In this document: positions 23,865 through 33,068 of the stretch, piece by piece
Numbering within the stretch: the stretch's first letter is position 1
How the letters are laid out: the number at the start of each line of letters is the position of its first letter
The notes under the pieces: generated by a model
The model's input: only the letters and a program-made list of their open reading frames with translations
What the model was told of the DNA's origin: nothing
Database searches by the model: none
Made by a program: the position numbers and the translations under genes
Source of the DNA: CAZGMN01 sp964645765
Lineage (GTDB): Bacteria; Acidobacteriota; Aminicenantia; Aminicenantales; Aminicenantaceae
Length of the DNA: 64,000 bases
Direction of reading: 5' to 3'
NCBI GenBank assembly: GCA_964645765.1
Contig: CAZYBE010000001.1
Location: forward strand, 163,733-227,732

Positions 23865-24929
23865 CTATTTTATTCCGATCTCGCTTTTATCGCCGACCAT
23901 GAAGCGGTAAACTGAGGGCTTTGGAGGGCACTTGTAAATTTTGACTTCGCGGCCGATGAGGCTCTCATCGATCCGGCTTCCAACATCAACAATCTCGCTC
24001 CCCTCAAGGACAATGCTGTGCTCAATCTCGGTCTTGACAATCCTGCATTTTCTCTGAATTGAAGTAGACGGGCCGATATAAGAATCGACAATCTCGCACC
24101 CTTCGCCGATGATGGCCGGGCCGCGGATGGTGCTGTTCCTGATAACAGCACCTTCCTCTAAGATAACCTGTCCGCTTATTTTTGATGCTTCGTCCACCTT
24201 ACCCTGAATATTAGCCACGATAGACTCCAGAATCAGGCGGTTGGCTTCAAGGATATCCTCGATCTTGCCCGTATCCTTCCACCAGCCTTTAACAAGATGA
24301 GGATGCACCTCATAGCCTTGGTCAACCAGATACTGGATGGCATCGGTAATCTCGAGCTCGTTACGCCAGGAAGGTTTTATGGCCTTAACCGCCTCGAAAA
24401 TATGGAAATCAAACATGTAGACTCCGACCAGGGCCAGGTTGCTCATCGGCTTTTTCGGTTTTTCAACAAGCCTTGCCACCTTGCCATCCTTAAGCTCAGC
24501 CACGCCAAACATCTCGGGGTTAAGAACTTCAGTCAGGAGAATTAAAGAATTAGGCTTTTTCTCGTTAAACTCCCCGACCAAAGACTTGATTCCACTCTTG
24601 AGAATATTGTCGCCCAGATACATGACAAAGGGCTCTTTTCCTAGGAAATTCTCTGAAATCTTGACAGCGTGGGCTAACCCCAGCGGAGCCTCCTGCTCAA
24701 TGTAAGTGATATAAATTCCCCAACGATTGCCATCCCCCACTGCTTCCTTAATCTCCTCTTTGGTATCGCCGACAACGATGCCAATCTCCTCTATCCCTGC
24801 CTCCTTCAAGGCTTCAATCCCGTAAAAAAGCACAGGCTTATTGGCTACAGGAACAAGCTGTTTAGCCTGGGTAAAAGTCAATGGCCGAAGCCTTGTCCCT
24901 TTGCCTCCGCTTAAAATCAATCCTTTCAT
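23865..24929 (-). CDS. rfbA: Glucose-1-phosphate thymidylyltransferase, long RfbA/StrD type
   Basis: About 354 residues from the ATG at 24927-24929, chosen because family members begin MKGLILSGGKGTRLRPLT; an upstream in-frame ATG at 24939-24941 would add four residues. The N-terminal domain binds dTTP and glucose 1-phosphate (GGKGTRLRP, LGDN, VEKPKKP, WKDTGKIEDILEANR), and the C-terminal 100 residues form hexapeptide-like beta-helix turns (GAVIRNSTIRGPAIIGEG). It makes dTDP-glucose for rfbB. The enzyme is the long form known from antibiotic clusters and archaea. A palindrome and a copy of its own 5' end lie directly upstream. Confidence 0.88.
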   Translation of the reverse strand: MKGLILSGGKGTRLRPLTFTQAKQLVPVANKPVLFYGIEALKEAGIEEIGIVVGDTKEEIKEAVGDGNRWGIYITYIEQEAPLGLAHAVKISENFLGKEPFVMYLGDNILKSGIKSLVGEFNEKKPNSLILLTEVLNPEMFGVAELKDGKVARLVEKPKKPMSNLALVGVYMFDFHIFEAVKAIKPSWRNELEITDAIQYLVDQGYEVHPHLVKGWWKDTGKIEDILEANRLILESIVANIQGKVDEASKISGQVILEEGAVIRNSTIRGPAIIGEGCEIVDSYIGPSTSIQRKCRIVKTEIEHSIVLEGSEIVDVGSRIDESLIGREVKIYKCPPKPSVYRFMVGDKSEIGIK

Positions 24930-24992
24930 CTTAACCCACATAAAAAAAGGGAATTGTCCCCTTTTTAAATAAAATTAATCCTTTCATTTTAA
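24911..24992. repeat. Palindrome flanked by a duplicated rfbA 5' end
   Basis: An imperfect palindrome at about 24941-24967 (GGGAATTGTCCCC core) is bracketed by two 24-base direct repeats at 24911-24934 and 24969-24992 that match at 21 positions. The repeats cover the rfbA start codon region, so the first six codons (MKGLIL) occur twice. Only the copy nearer the gene is in frame with rfbA. Confidence 0.85.
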
Positions 24993-25034
24993 AAGCCATT
25001 AAAAGAGTGGAATTATCTTTTTATATTTTTTCTC

Positions 25035-27188
25035 TTAAAATTGCAAGCCGCCAAAAAAGTCTGATGTCCTTCCGATGTTTCCCAGTCCAATAGAAATCCT
25101 GAACTGAGTCTCGGGTTTGTCCCGAAAATAAAAGATTTTAAGGTCGCCCTTGAGGTCAAGACATTGATAATGATAGATAAAGGAAAGGCCGGCATAGAGC
25201 AATTTTCTTTCCTGAATATTAAAATCGACCTCAGCCAGAGAATCGAGAGAAATACGCGGAATCTTCAGTCCTCCAGAAAATCCAATCTGATGCCGATCCC
25301 AATACACCTCGTAACCCATTTGTTTTTTATAATAGGGATTCGTGCTCTTGTACCAATTCACCCTAAGAAACGCAGGATCATCAGGAGCCCCCACGCTTGC
25401 TCCGAGGCGCAGGCTTGAAAAAGTCCTATAATAGGGATTAAAACCTACAGAGGCATCAAGGCTATATTTTCTTGCCGGATAAAACCTAAGGTTGGCTTCT
25501 AGATCGGAAAATTCAGGGATTTTGCTGTCAACCCGGTAGGGCTGCATTGGGCTATCCTCTGGCGAAAGATAAAAGGTCTGGGAAATGTTCAGGGCCAAGA
25601 CTTCTCGCGGCATCTCCTCTTCTTTGACAAGGAAACGATTGGTCAAGCCATAACGAATATAATTGTTACGGTAAAAGAACGAGGGTGTGATTATCCGACT
25701 TGAATCAGCCACAGGACTTTCATAGCTGTAAGAGATATATGGCTCGACAATGTGCTTGAGCCTGGCTATGCCCTGGCTTCCATAGAATATTTTGTAAAAA
25801 ACAGGCCCGACTAATTCCACATCAGCCCCATAATTTGTTCTGAAGAGGGGCTCATCCTCAATTTTATTTATAACAGGTGAATAGCTCTGGAAATAGTAAT
25901 TGAGATGTGTGGAAAATGAAGAATTAAGGGTTAACCAGGGAAGGGCAGTAAAAGGAAAACTGAGCTCTGGACTGAAATTAAAATTCTGGGAACGACGCTC
26001 CGTCCCTTCTTTATACTCAGATTCCCAGCCATATTCCCAGCGGCTAAAAGAGGAGGAGAAAGAAAAATAAAAAGGGGAAAAGAGTTTCACTTTAGAAGAG
26101 CTGAAGCTTACCGTTGGCAGGTTGTAATTGATAATTGATGTATCAGTCTCCCTGTAATACGTTTCAAACCTTGCAACACGCAAGTTAAGATTAAAGTAAG
26201 ACCAGGCTTTTGAAATGTAAGCCTGCGAGCTTCGATTGGAAACAACGGCTCGCTTAAAATCATTGTCAAACTCCCTCAAAAAACTAAAAGAACTGCTGTA
26301 ATCGACATCTGTCACCAGATTGAACTTGAGAGGCAGAGGCTGATTATGCTTGAAACGGAACATATAAGCCGTAGATGGAGTTTCGCTTCCCTTCATATAA
26401 TTAAAATAATATAAGTTCAGCTGGCCTCCGACTCCTCCAGAAAATAGATAACGGTATTCCAGGCCGCCTCCTAATCCCCTGGCAGAAAAAAAATCCAGAG
26501 TAAAAGTCGCATCCATGTTTCTTTTCACTATCCAGTAATAGCTTTGCGTGTAGGAAAAGCCCTTTGCTCCAGAAAAGCCAATCTGGGGCGTCAAGAATCC
26601 AGTCGACCTTTCTTTGTTGAGGGGATAACGTAGATAAGGGAGGTAGAAAACAGGAATTTTTTTTATGGATAACACGGGATTCCACATATCGATGTAGTCA
26701 TTTTTCTTGATATTTGCCCTTGTGCAGGAAAAATTCCAGCGCGGGACACGCTGAGTGCAGTAAGTCATTCTGGCCTTGTGTAAGCTATAAATATCTTCAT
26801 TATTCCTCTCAAGTGTCTCGGCTTCATAGAAAATTATTGGTTGCAGCATGCCAAAAGCTTTCTTGATTTCTCCCTCATTAGAATCCATATTAAGGCGGCC
26901 TTCCACACCGCTTACCACCTCCCCTGGAAACTGAATAACCAGGTTGCCCTCGGCATAGACATCCTTGGTTTCTGTATTAAGCTCCGCCCTGTCAGCAAAA
27001 ATCTTTATATCCTTGTAATGAATCTCAACGTTGCCCGTCGCCAGCCAGACATTCTCATTAAGCCTTTGCTTGTAGTTGGCTATTATCAATATTTCTTCAG
27101 AAGAAGAGCTTTTCTCCTGGCTGAATAGCAGATTCCAGGAGAATAAGATGCCGAAAATGATGAAAATAGCGGGTTTTTTTCTAAACAT
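25035..27188 (-). CDS. lptD: LPS-assembly outer-membrane protein LptD
   Basis: About 717 residues. The start at 27186-27188 is chosen because it gives a clean signal peptide (MFRKKPAIFIIFGILF followed by a polar cut site). Residues 30-150 form the OstA/LptA-like beta-jellyroll (ILIANYKQRLNENVWLATG, ITVHYKD-type strands, AELNTETKDVYAEGN). The rest is a beta barrel with alternating aromatic strands that ends in phenylalanine (GGLQF). LptD inserts LPS into the outer leaflet of the outer membrane together with LptE, which I do not see here. The large size and the two-domain order fit LptD well. Confidence 0.9.
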   Translation of the reverse strand: MFRKKPAIFIIFGILFSWNLLFSQEKSSSSEEILIIANYKQRLNENVWLATGNVEIHYKDIKIFADRAELNTETKDVYAEGNLVIQFPGEVVSGVEGRLNMDSNEGEIKKAFGMLQPIIFYEAETLERNNEDIYSLHKARMTYCTQRVPRWNFSCTRANIKKNDYIDMWNPVLSIKKIPVFYLPYLRYPLNKERSTGFLTPQIGFSGAKGFSYTQSYYWIVKRNMDATFTLDFFSARGLGGGLEYRYLFSGGVGGQLNLYYFNYMKGSETPSTAYMFRFKHNQPLPLKFNLVTDVDYSSSFSFLREFDNDFKRAVVSNRSSQAYISKAWSYFNLNLRVARFETYYRETDTSIINYNLPTVSFSSSKVKLFSPFYFSFSSSFSRWEYGWESEYKEGTERRSQNFNFSPELSFPFTALPWLTLNSSFSTHLNYYFQSYSPVINKIEDEPLFRTNYGADVELVGPVFYKIFYGSQGIARLKHIVEPYISYSYESPVADSSRIITPSFFYRNNYIRYGLTNRFLVKEEEMPREVLALNISQTFYLSPEDSPMQPYRVDSKIPEFSDLEANLRFYPARKYSLDASVGFNPYYRTFSSLRLGASVGAPDDPAFLRVNWYKSTNPYYKKQMGYEVYWDRHQIGFSGGLKIPRISLDSLAEVDFNIQERKLLYAGLSFIYHYQCLDLKGDLKIFYFRDKPETQFRISIGLGNIGRTSDFFGGLQF

Positions 27189-27405
27189 TAAGAAAAATTT
27201 AGCACAACCTTCCCCTGGAATCAATGCACCCAGGTAGAGAAAACACTGGATATTAGCGTTCTTGAGCCTCGTTTATATACAGAAAATGATTACAAAAGAC
27301 TAAGAAAGAGCTTAATCAGAAGTTGTCAAAATGAATCTTCTTGTTTCATCAAAATAGAATCCTGCAGCTTAAGATATCACAGAATTTTAGGATTTCAATT
27401 ATAGG

Positions 27406-28551
27406 TTATTTCGCTTTCTTTCCTATTCTTCTAATAATTCTGTTCACAATCTTGAAGTCGTTTTTGATGTCGTTTAGATATTTAAGAAACAATCGGTTTC
27501 TTTCATCTGCAGGATTCATCTTTCCGATGTATTCCAGCACAAAAGCCAGCCCCACAAACAGCGCAAAACTCACAAATGCAGCCAGAATTACTTTCCTTCT
27601 TGTATTCGGCGCGCTTTTATACAGCGGGACAGCTGCCTTTTCAATAATCTCGATAGCAGGCTTTCTCTCCTGCTCTTCAATCTTTGCCAGCTCGAGCTGC
27701 TTCTTCAGGGTTATGTAGACTTCCTCCTGCATTTTGACATTCCTCTTTAACCTGTCAAGCTCAACCTCAAGCTCAGGAGTAACGATTTTTTTATTCCTCG
27801 ACGTAAAAATTGTAAGCTCATCTTCTGCCTTTTTTAAAAGCTTCTGGTTCTCATCGAGTTGCTTCTCAATAAAGATGCGATTCTGTTTGGCTTTGGTATC
27901 CCGGATATCCTGGTTGTAGATGATAAGTTCATCAAGGAAGCTATTGACAATCGCAGCCGAAAGTTCTGGCTCTTCCGTCGAATAGCTAAGAGTGATGACC
28001 TTGGTATTTCGATCTATGGAAACTTTTAAACTTCCGGAAATAGCTCCTGTAGCCTTAACCAATCTCAGAGTATCATTACCTTCCCCAATTTTATAATAAG
28101 ATATAAGGTCCACTTCTCCTCCAAATTTTCTGCTCAAAAATTTCTTGCCAGCAATCCTTTCTAAAAAAGGAGAGCTTTTCAAAACTTCTGTATAATATTC
28201 TGAAGTCACATTGTCCTCAAAGGATTCAATCTTCCCCCCTCCAACCAGGGTTCCCATGCGGGAAATCATGTCTGGATTCTTTGAAGGAAGGAATTTAGCC
28301 GAAGCGGTGAAGACCGGAGGCATTCTCTTCGAAACTATACCAGTGAGCAGGACAGAGATGAATACTCCCGCAACAATGAGCCACCTTCTCTTGAGAAGGA
28401 CATTCACATAATCGATAAAATGGATCTCTTCGAATTCATCGGGAGGAAGAGGGACTGCCTCAATATAGGGACTTCTTCTCTCTACAATTTTGGGACTCTC
28501 TTTTATTATGCTCTGCTCTCTTTCTTCTATTTTTTTTTCCTGGTCTTCCAT
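27406..28551 (-). CDS. Wzz/GumC-type chain-length determinant
   Basis: 381 residues. A long charged N-terminal cytoplasmic tail (about 60 residues) precedes the first transmembrane helix (WLIVAGVFISVLLTGI). The periplasmic part has FTASAKFLPS and a coiled-coil region (KQNRIFIEKQLDENQKLLKK, then ELEVELDRLKRNVKMQEEVY). A PLYKSAPNTRRKVILAAF segment leads into the second helix, followed by a basic cytoplasmic tail. This is the polysaccharide copolymerase plan without a tyrosine-kinase domain. It sits next to the SLBB protein, its expected outer-membrane partner, and would control chain length or connect export across the periplasm. Confidence 0.87.
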   Translation of the reverse strand: MEDQEKKIEEREQSIIKESPKIVERRSPYIEAVPLPPDEFEEIHFIDYVNVLLKRRWLIVAGVFISVLLTGIVSKRMPPVFTASAKFLPSKNPDMISRMGTLVGGGKIESFEDNVTSEYYTEVLKSSPFLERIAGKKFLSRKFGGEVDLISYYKIGEGNDTLRLVKATGAISGSLKVSIDRNTKVITLSYSTEEPELSAAIVNSFLDELIIYNQDIRDTKAKQNRIFIEKQLDENQKLLKKAEDELTIFTSRNKKIVTPELEVELDRLKRNVKMQEEVYITLKKQLELAKIEEQERKPAIEIIEKAAVPLYKSAPNTRRKVILAAFVSFALFVGLAFVLEYIGKMNPADERNRLFLKYLNDIKNDFKIVNRIIRRIGKKAK

Positions 28552-28607
28552 CTCTTCAGCTCTCCAAGAGAATGAAGATTGTCTCCACTTTACCTAAGAA
28601 AGATTTT

Positions 28608-31589
28608 TCATCCTCCCTTTTTTTCTTTCTCTATTTTAAATGGAACTTCTATTATACTTCCTGAAAGAATTTCTGGATTGAATTCAACAGCTCCTTTCCT
28701 CTCTATTTTCGTTTTATCTACCATATGAATGACTATATTTTCGACATCAGCATTTTCTTTATAGCCTCCGCAGAAGTTTACATAATAATCTAATTTTTCA
28801 CCTTTTCGAAATATGATTGAAGATGGATTCTTGACTGCTCCTCTAACTTCAACATCGCCAATTTTGAGCTCCTCTTTCTCTGGCTTAAAAGGCACTTCAA
28901 CGATGCTCCCAGGTGAAATGGCGGGATTAAACATCATCGACCCCTTGGCTTCGAGGACGCTCCCATCAGGAAGATGGACAATTATATTCCCCATATCTGC
29001 ATTCTCACCATACCCGCCGCACAAATCTACATAATATTTTAATTTTTCCCCTTTTCTGTATTGAATCAAAGTCGGACTCTTCACCGCACCCCTGACCTCA
29101 ACGAGCTTTATCTCCTTTTCCTCTCCTCTAAAAGGCACTTCAACAACGCTGCCGGGAAGAATCTCCAACGACCTCCAAAAAAGAAATCCTTTTTCCTTTG
29201 CAGCCATTCCATTGGGAAGATAAACTACCAAATTCGCTTTGTCTGCATTCCCATCATAACCACCGCTGAGGGCTATATAGTAATCCAATCCTTTCCCTTT
29301 CTTATGCATAAAAATGGAAGGATTTCGGACCGCGCCTTTGACCTCAACAGAGCCCGGATTGTAGGGAATATAAATTCTGTCATCATCCTTCAAAACTAAA
29401 TCATAGGGGCCTCCTGGATTATTCAGAGCCTCTTTAAGATTTATAGCAACTTTCTCGCTTCCCTCCTGCCTCTCCCTGCTCATCTCGATGATATCCTTCC
29501 TCCGGTAAAGGACAGCTCCCTCAGGAAATGCCTCTTTTTTCAATCCCCCGCATTTTCGGATGATGCCTGAGATTCTCTCCTCCCTCGACTCGAGAGAATA
29601 ACTTCCTGGATAGACAACCTGCCCCTCGACAGTTGCCACAGGCAGTGGCTCCCATTCTGGCAAATTCCGGATAACAATCTTGTCATAGATTTCAAGCCTT
29701 GTTTTCTCAGCTTCAGGAATAACGGCGAAATTTTCTTTTACAGGGATGACAACTGTCGCAATCCTGGCTGGCGCTTCTTTCTTTTCTCCCTCACTTCCGC
29801 CTTTCCCCCGTCCAGTCCGGGCAATGACAGCTTCGACCTTGTAGGCATCAGGCCTTAGCCCGCCTGCAACAAGGATTAAATCCTCAAGAGTCATGTTCTC
29901 TGATAAATCATAAACACCAGGCCTCTTGACAAGCCCCTCGATGCTAACAAAAGGCTTTGTCTTCATTGCCTCATAAGTATAGATAAAAATCCTATCCTCT
30001 CCCTCTAACTTGACGTTTTCTGAAGGATCGCCCGCTAATAATTTCCCCAGATTGAATGAAACGAGACTTTCTCCGAGTTCTCCCGATGTTTTTCGAAAAA
30101 TATGAGCCAACTCTAAATAGGCTCTTTTCTTGAAATCCTCATCCTGAAAGCCTCCCCTGGAGAAGATTAAATCATAAAGCGTCATGTTTTCAGGGAGGAT
30201 ATATTTCCCAGGCTCCTTGACATGGCCTTCGAGGGTTACATACTTATCTTTTCCCTTAATTTCATAGGAGGAGTATGTCATTATCTGGTCCATTTCTTTG
30301 AGCTTGAAATTTTTCTCCTCCGCTCCGCTATAGACATAAAGTCCTGGCGACTCCTCCTTGTATAAATCCTTTAAAGAAAAAATCGTGAGCATCTTGGAAA
30401 AATCTTCGGCTGTCCTTACCAAATCTGCCCGCTCGAGATAAACATCTTCTTTCAAGCCTTCAGCCTGTCCAATCAAATCCTTGACCGTCATCCCGGACGT
30501 ATATTGATAGACACCCGGCCTCTTAATCCCCTCGCCTTGAATCTCAACCATCCTCCGTCTCACGACAATGTTGGGGAAGAGGGTCACTCTGTCACCGTCT
30601 GCAAGAGTGAAATTCTGGTTCGGGTCATTCAAAATACTTTCTCCATCCAAATCGATGAATTTCTCACCTGCGCTTATCTCAAACCTTCTTATCTGGATTC
30701 TCTTCAAATAAGCATTGGAAGCCAGGCCACCTGCGAATCCTATCAATTCTTTAATACCTTCATTGCCGATGAGCTCATAAATTCCAGGCCTCTTCACTTC
30801 CCCTTTTATCGTCACAGATTTTGCCTTTAACGAGACAAGAACATAATCGCCATAGAGGATGCGGCTCTTTTTGATATCCATCTTGCCGGTGATAAGAAAC
30901 TCATACAAGTCTACAGCATCGATTGTCCCGTTTGCCCTTCGAATCTTTATCTCTCGCAACGATCCTGTTTCCTTCACTCCGCCGGCGTTATTCAATACAT
31001 TGAGCAGGGTGGCAACTCCTGAGCTTATGGTGTAAGCCCCCTGGTTCTTTACCTCGCCCACGACATAGACCAATAGTTTCCGCACTTTCCCAAGCTTTAC
31101 ATCAACAAAGGCTGTGCTCGCTGAGGGGTTCGCTGCCTTGATGTAAGAGGAATAGATACGGGACAGCCTCTCTGTCACCAACCTCTTCAATTCCTTCAGG
31201 CTCACACCATTGGTGAAAACTCGACCGCCTTCATCAGGAATCTCGATGAAGCCCTCCTCGCTGACGGTGAGAGGGTATTTCAGATTGAGCTGCCCCCAGA
31301 CAGTGATGATGACCTCATCGCCAGGGCTCAACAAATATTGCTCATCCATAGGCCCTTCAGTTATAGGTTCTGGCAACTCTCTAAAGATATTGTAGCCAAA
31401 AGCCGGAAGCAGCTCTTTATCTTTTTCATAGGCTTGTTCTGTCTCTCTGGCCTGTTGAGCTTGTTGGGCAAAAGCATTTTGGGCAGAAGCTAGGGTCAGT
31501 GTGGCCAGGATTAGAGCAGGGAGGACTAATGAAAGGGCTGAGATAAAGATGCTTTTGAAGACAATATGTAATACCTTTTTCATTTGCAT
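28608..31589 (-). CDS. Multi-SLBB polysaccharide export protein, Wza-like
   Basis: A 993-residue secreted protein with an N-terminal signal segment (to about residue 41). An export domain (YLLSPGDEVIITVWGQLN, near residue 85) is followed by nine SLBB-type repeats recognisable by VEVxGAVKxPGxY and a GGL/GGY about 25 residues later. Six are spread through the first 700 residues. The last three are close tandem copies of about 75 residues, with LDYYVxLCGGY and PGSIVEVPF. Wza itself has two SLBB domains, so this is a greatly extended form, probably spanning the periplasm. There is no obvious lipobox. It lies 57 bases upstream of the Wzz-like gene on the same strand. Confidence 0.85.
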   Translation of the reverse strand: MQMKKVLHIVFKSIFISALSLVLPALILATLTLASAQNAFAQQAQQARETEQAYEKDKELLPAFGYNIFRELPEPITEGPMDEQYLLSPGDEVIITVWGQLNLKYPLTVSEEGFIEIPDEGGRVFTNGVSLKELKRLVTERLSRIYSSYIKAANPSASTAFVDVKLGKVRKLLVYVVGEVKNQGAYTISSGVATLLNVLNNAGGVKETGSLREIKIRRANGTIDAVDLYEFLITGKMDIKKSRILYGDYVLVSLKAKSVTIKGEVKRPGIYELIGNEGIKELIGFAGGLASNAYLKRIQIRRFEISAGEKFIDLDGESILNDPNQNFTLADGDRVTLFPNIVVRRRMVEIQGEGIKRPGVYQYTSGMTVKDLIGQAEGLKEDVYLERADLVRTAEDFSKMLTIFSLKDLYKEESPGLYVYSGAEEKNFKLKEMDQIMTYSSYEIKGKDKYVTLEGHVKEPGKYILPENMTLYDLIFSRGGFQDEDFKKRAYLELAHIFRKTSGELGESLVSFNLGKLLAGDPSENVKLEGEDRIFIYTYEAMKTKPFVSIEGLVKRPGVYDLSENMTLEDLILVAGGLRPDAYKVEAVIARTGRGKGGSEGEKKEAPARIATVVIPVKENFAVIPEAEKTRLEIYDKIVIRNLPEWEPLPVATVEGQVVYPGSYSLESREERISGIIRKCGGLKKEAFPEGAVLYRRKDIIEMSRERQEGSEKVAINLKEALNNPGGPYDLVLKDDDRIYIPYNPGSVEVKGAVRNPSIFMHKKGKGLDYYIALSGGYDGNADKANLVVYLPNGMAAKEKGFLFWRSLEILPGSVVEVPFRGEEKEIKLVEVRGAVKSPTLIQYRKGEKLKYYVDLCGGYGENADMGNIIVHLPDGSVLEAKGSMMFNPAISPGSIVEVPFKPEKEELKIGDVEVRGAVKNPSSIIFRKGEKLDYYVNFCGGYKENADVENIVIHMVDKTKIERKGAVEFNPEILSGSIIEVPFKIEKEKKGG

Positions 31590-32180
31590 TTCTTTCCTTT
31601 GATTTTTAGAGTTTTAATGACAAAAATCCGAAGGCATTATATTCTCCCTCCCCCTACCCTGTCAACCTGAGATTGGCTTGAAACCATTTTTTTGATAACT
31701 AAAATACCTTGTCAAAAGGCGCTGTCCCTATTTTTTTCTTGACAAACACAGGCGGGATAAATAAAATTTTTATTCTCTCTTGATAAACAAGAGGGGATAA
31801 AGTAGATAACAACAATGATGGAAGAAGCTGGAAATTCTACTTCTTTACGATATCCTTTTATTAGCGGAAAAAAAATGGCTCTATCCCTATTTCTCTAATC
31901 TTAGAGATTTATTTGGTTAAGTTGATCGCGCTGGATGCGATTGAAATTTGAAAGTCTCTTTTCTATTAAGGGCGGTAGCTTATTAAAAAATAGGGAAAAA
32001 TTGCTGTTGTCCCCATCTTTTCCAAAAAAAGTTTAATAACCATAAATAACCTAATATAAATTTTGGCCGTTCTTCCTCTTAATTGAATAGATGAGCTAAA
32101 TCGTCCTGTCTTTTTTCCTGGGTTCTCAGGGCGGAGTGGACATATCTTAATGACGGGATAGAGCGGACAGGCGGACTCAG
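31590..32180. other. Noncoding interval with degenerate palindrome copies
   Basis: About 590 bases without a supported gene, between the SLBB gene and the divergent RAYT gene. It holds at least three diverged fragments resembling the palindrome family: GGCGCTGTCCCTATTTTT near 31719, GGCTCTATCCCTATTTCT near 31877 and TGTTGTCCCCATCTTTTCC near 32004. The minus-strand promoter of the SLBB gene is presumably here but I could not assign it. Confidence 0.5.
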
Positions 32181-32843
32181 ATGCCTCGTATTTCTCGTGC
32201 AGTTGCAATCGGTTACCCTCACCATATACTCCAAAGAGGAAAATATCGCCAGCCTATCTTTGAAGAAGATATCGACTACGTCCAGTATCTCCATTGGCTC
32301 GACGAATACTCCAAGAAGTATTCTTTAAAAATCTGGGCTTACTGCCTCATGAGCAACCATGTCTATTATGTCGCTGTGCCCATGAAAGAAAATTCCCTCT
32401 CTAAAACATTCAACTTCCTCCACATGAAATACTCACGATATTTCAATCAAAAAAGAAACCTCAAGGAACACCTGTGGAAAGGCCGGTTCTATTCCTGCAT
32501 CCTCAACAACCGCCATGTCTATGAAGCAGTCCGATATGTCGAAAATAATCCCGTCAGAGCTAACCTCGTTGATAGAGCATGCGATTATCCCTGGTCAAGC
32601 GCCCGATATCATGTCTATAAAGAAGCGAACCCCATCCTGGAAGATGAATGCTATCTTACAAAAGAAATAGAAGACTGGGCAGCATACCTCATGACTAATG
32701 ACGATGACGAATTCATCAACAATATCCGAAAGAACATGAAAACTGGACGCCCCTGCGGAGATGATGGCTTCATCAAAAAAATCGAAAGCCTCCTCGACCG
32801 AAGGCTCAAAGCGCTACCCCGAGGACGTCCCCCAAAAAAATAG
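32181..32843 (+). CDS. REP-associated tyrosine transposase (RAYT)
   Basis: A 220-residue Y1 transposase-like protein. Its opening (PHHILQRGKYRQPIF), the segment WAYCLMSNHVYYVAV, LWKGRFYSC and RYVENNPVRANLV with the putative nucleophilic tyrosine are all typical of the TnpA_REP family, which processes REP palindromes as single strands. The metal-binding HUH motif should be His-x-His, but here it reads His-Val-Tyr, a change possible by one C-to-T transition (CAT to TAT). The enzyme may thus be impaired. The C-terminus is basic (RGRPPKK). It stands alone, surrounded by palindrome fragments, and fits the dispersed GGGGAC palindromes of this window as its likely substrate. Confidence 0.88.
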   Translation: MPRISRAVAIGYPHHILQRGKYRQPIFEEDIDYVQYLHWLDEYSKKYSLKIWAYCLMSNHVYYVAVPMKENSLSKTFNFLHMKYSRYFNQKRNLKEHLWKGRFYSCILNNRHVYEAVRYVENNPVRANLVDRACDYPWSSARYHVYKEANPILEDECYLTKEIEDWAAYLMTNDDDEFINNIRKNMKTGRPCGDDGFIKKIESLLDRRLKALPRGRPPKK

Positions 32844-32946
32844 GTGCTAATATTATTTTTAATCGGATGTTCAAGAGGGGAAGTAAGCAACTTAATATAA
32901 TAATGATTTCCAAGTCAATTCTTTATCTCAATTAAGGGAGATTTTC

Positions 32947-33012
32947 ATGAAAAAAGCTTTAGTCTGTGGTGCTGGCGGCTTCATTGCCGGCCACCTGTAT
33001 GCAACGGCTTGA
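32947..33012 (+). pseudogene. Truncated epimerase N-terminus, copy 1
   Basis: A GGGAGA ribosome-binding site and 21 codons beginning MKKALVCGAGGFIAGHL, the NAD-binding start of an extended SDR of the GDP-mannose 3,5-epimerase type, then an early stop. It closely matches the fragment at 33665 at the DNA level. Confidence 0.75.
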
Positions 33013-33068
33013 GCTTATGTTAGAATGTTTTTGAAGTCTATGCTGGAAAAGGGTTTATGGGATTCGCC

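Noticed and set aside
28608..29400. Tandem DNA similarity that could suggest a CRISPR or satellite array
   Set aside because: The repeats are long coding SLBB domains in one reading frame, diverged at the DNA level; there are no constant short repeats with unique spacers.
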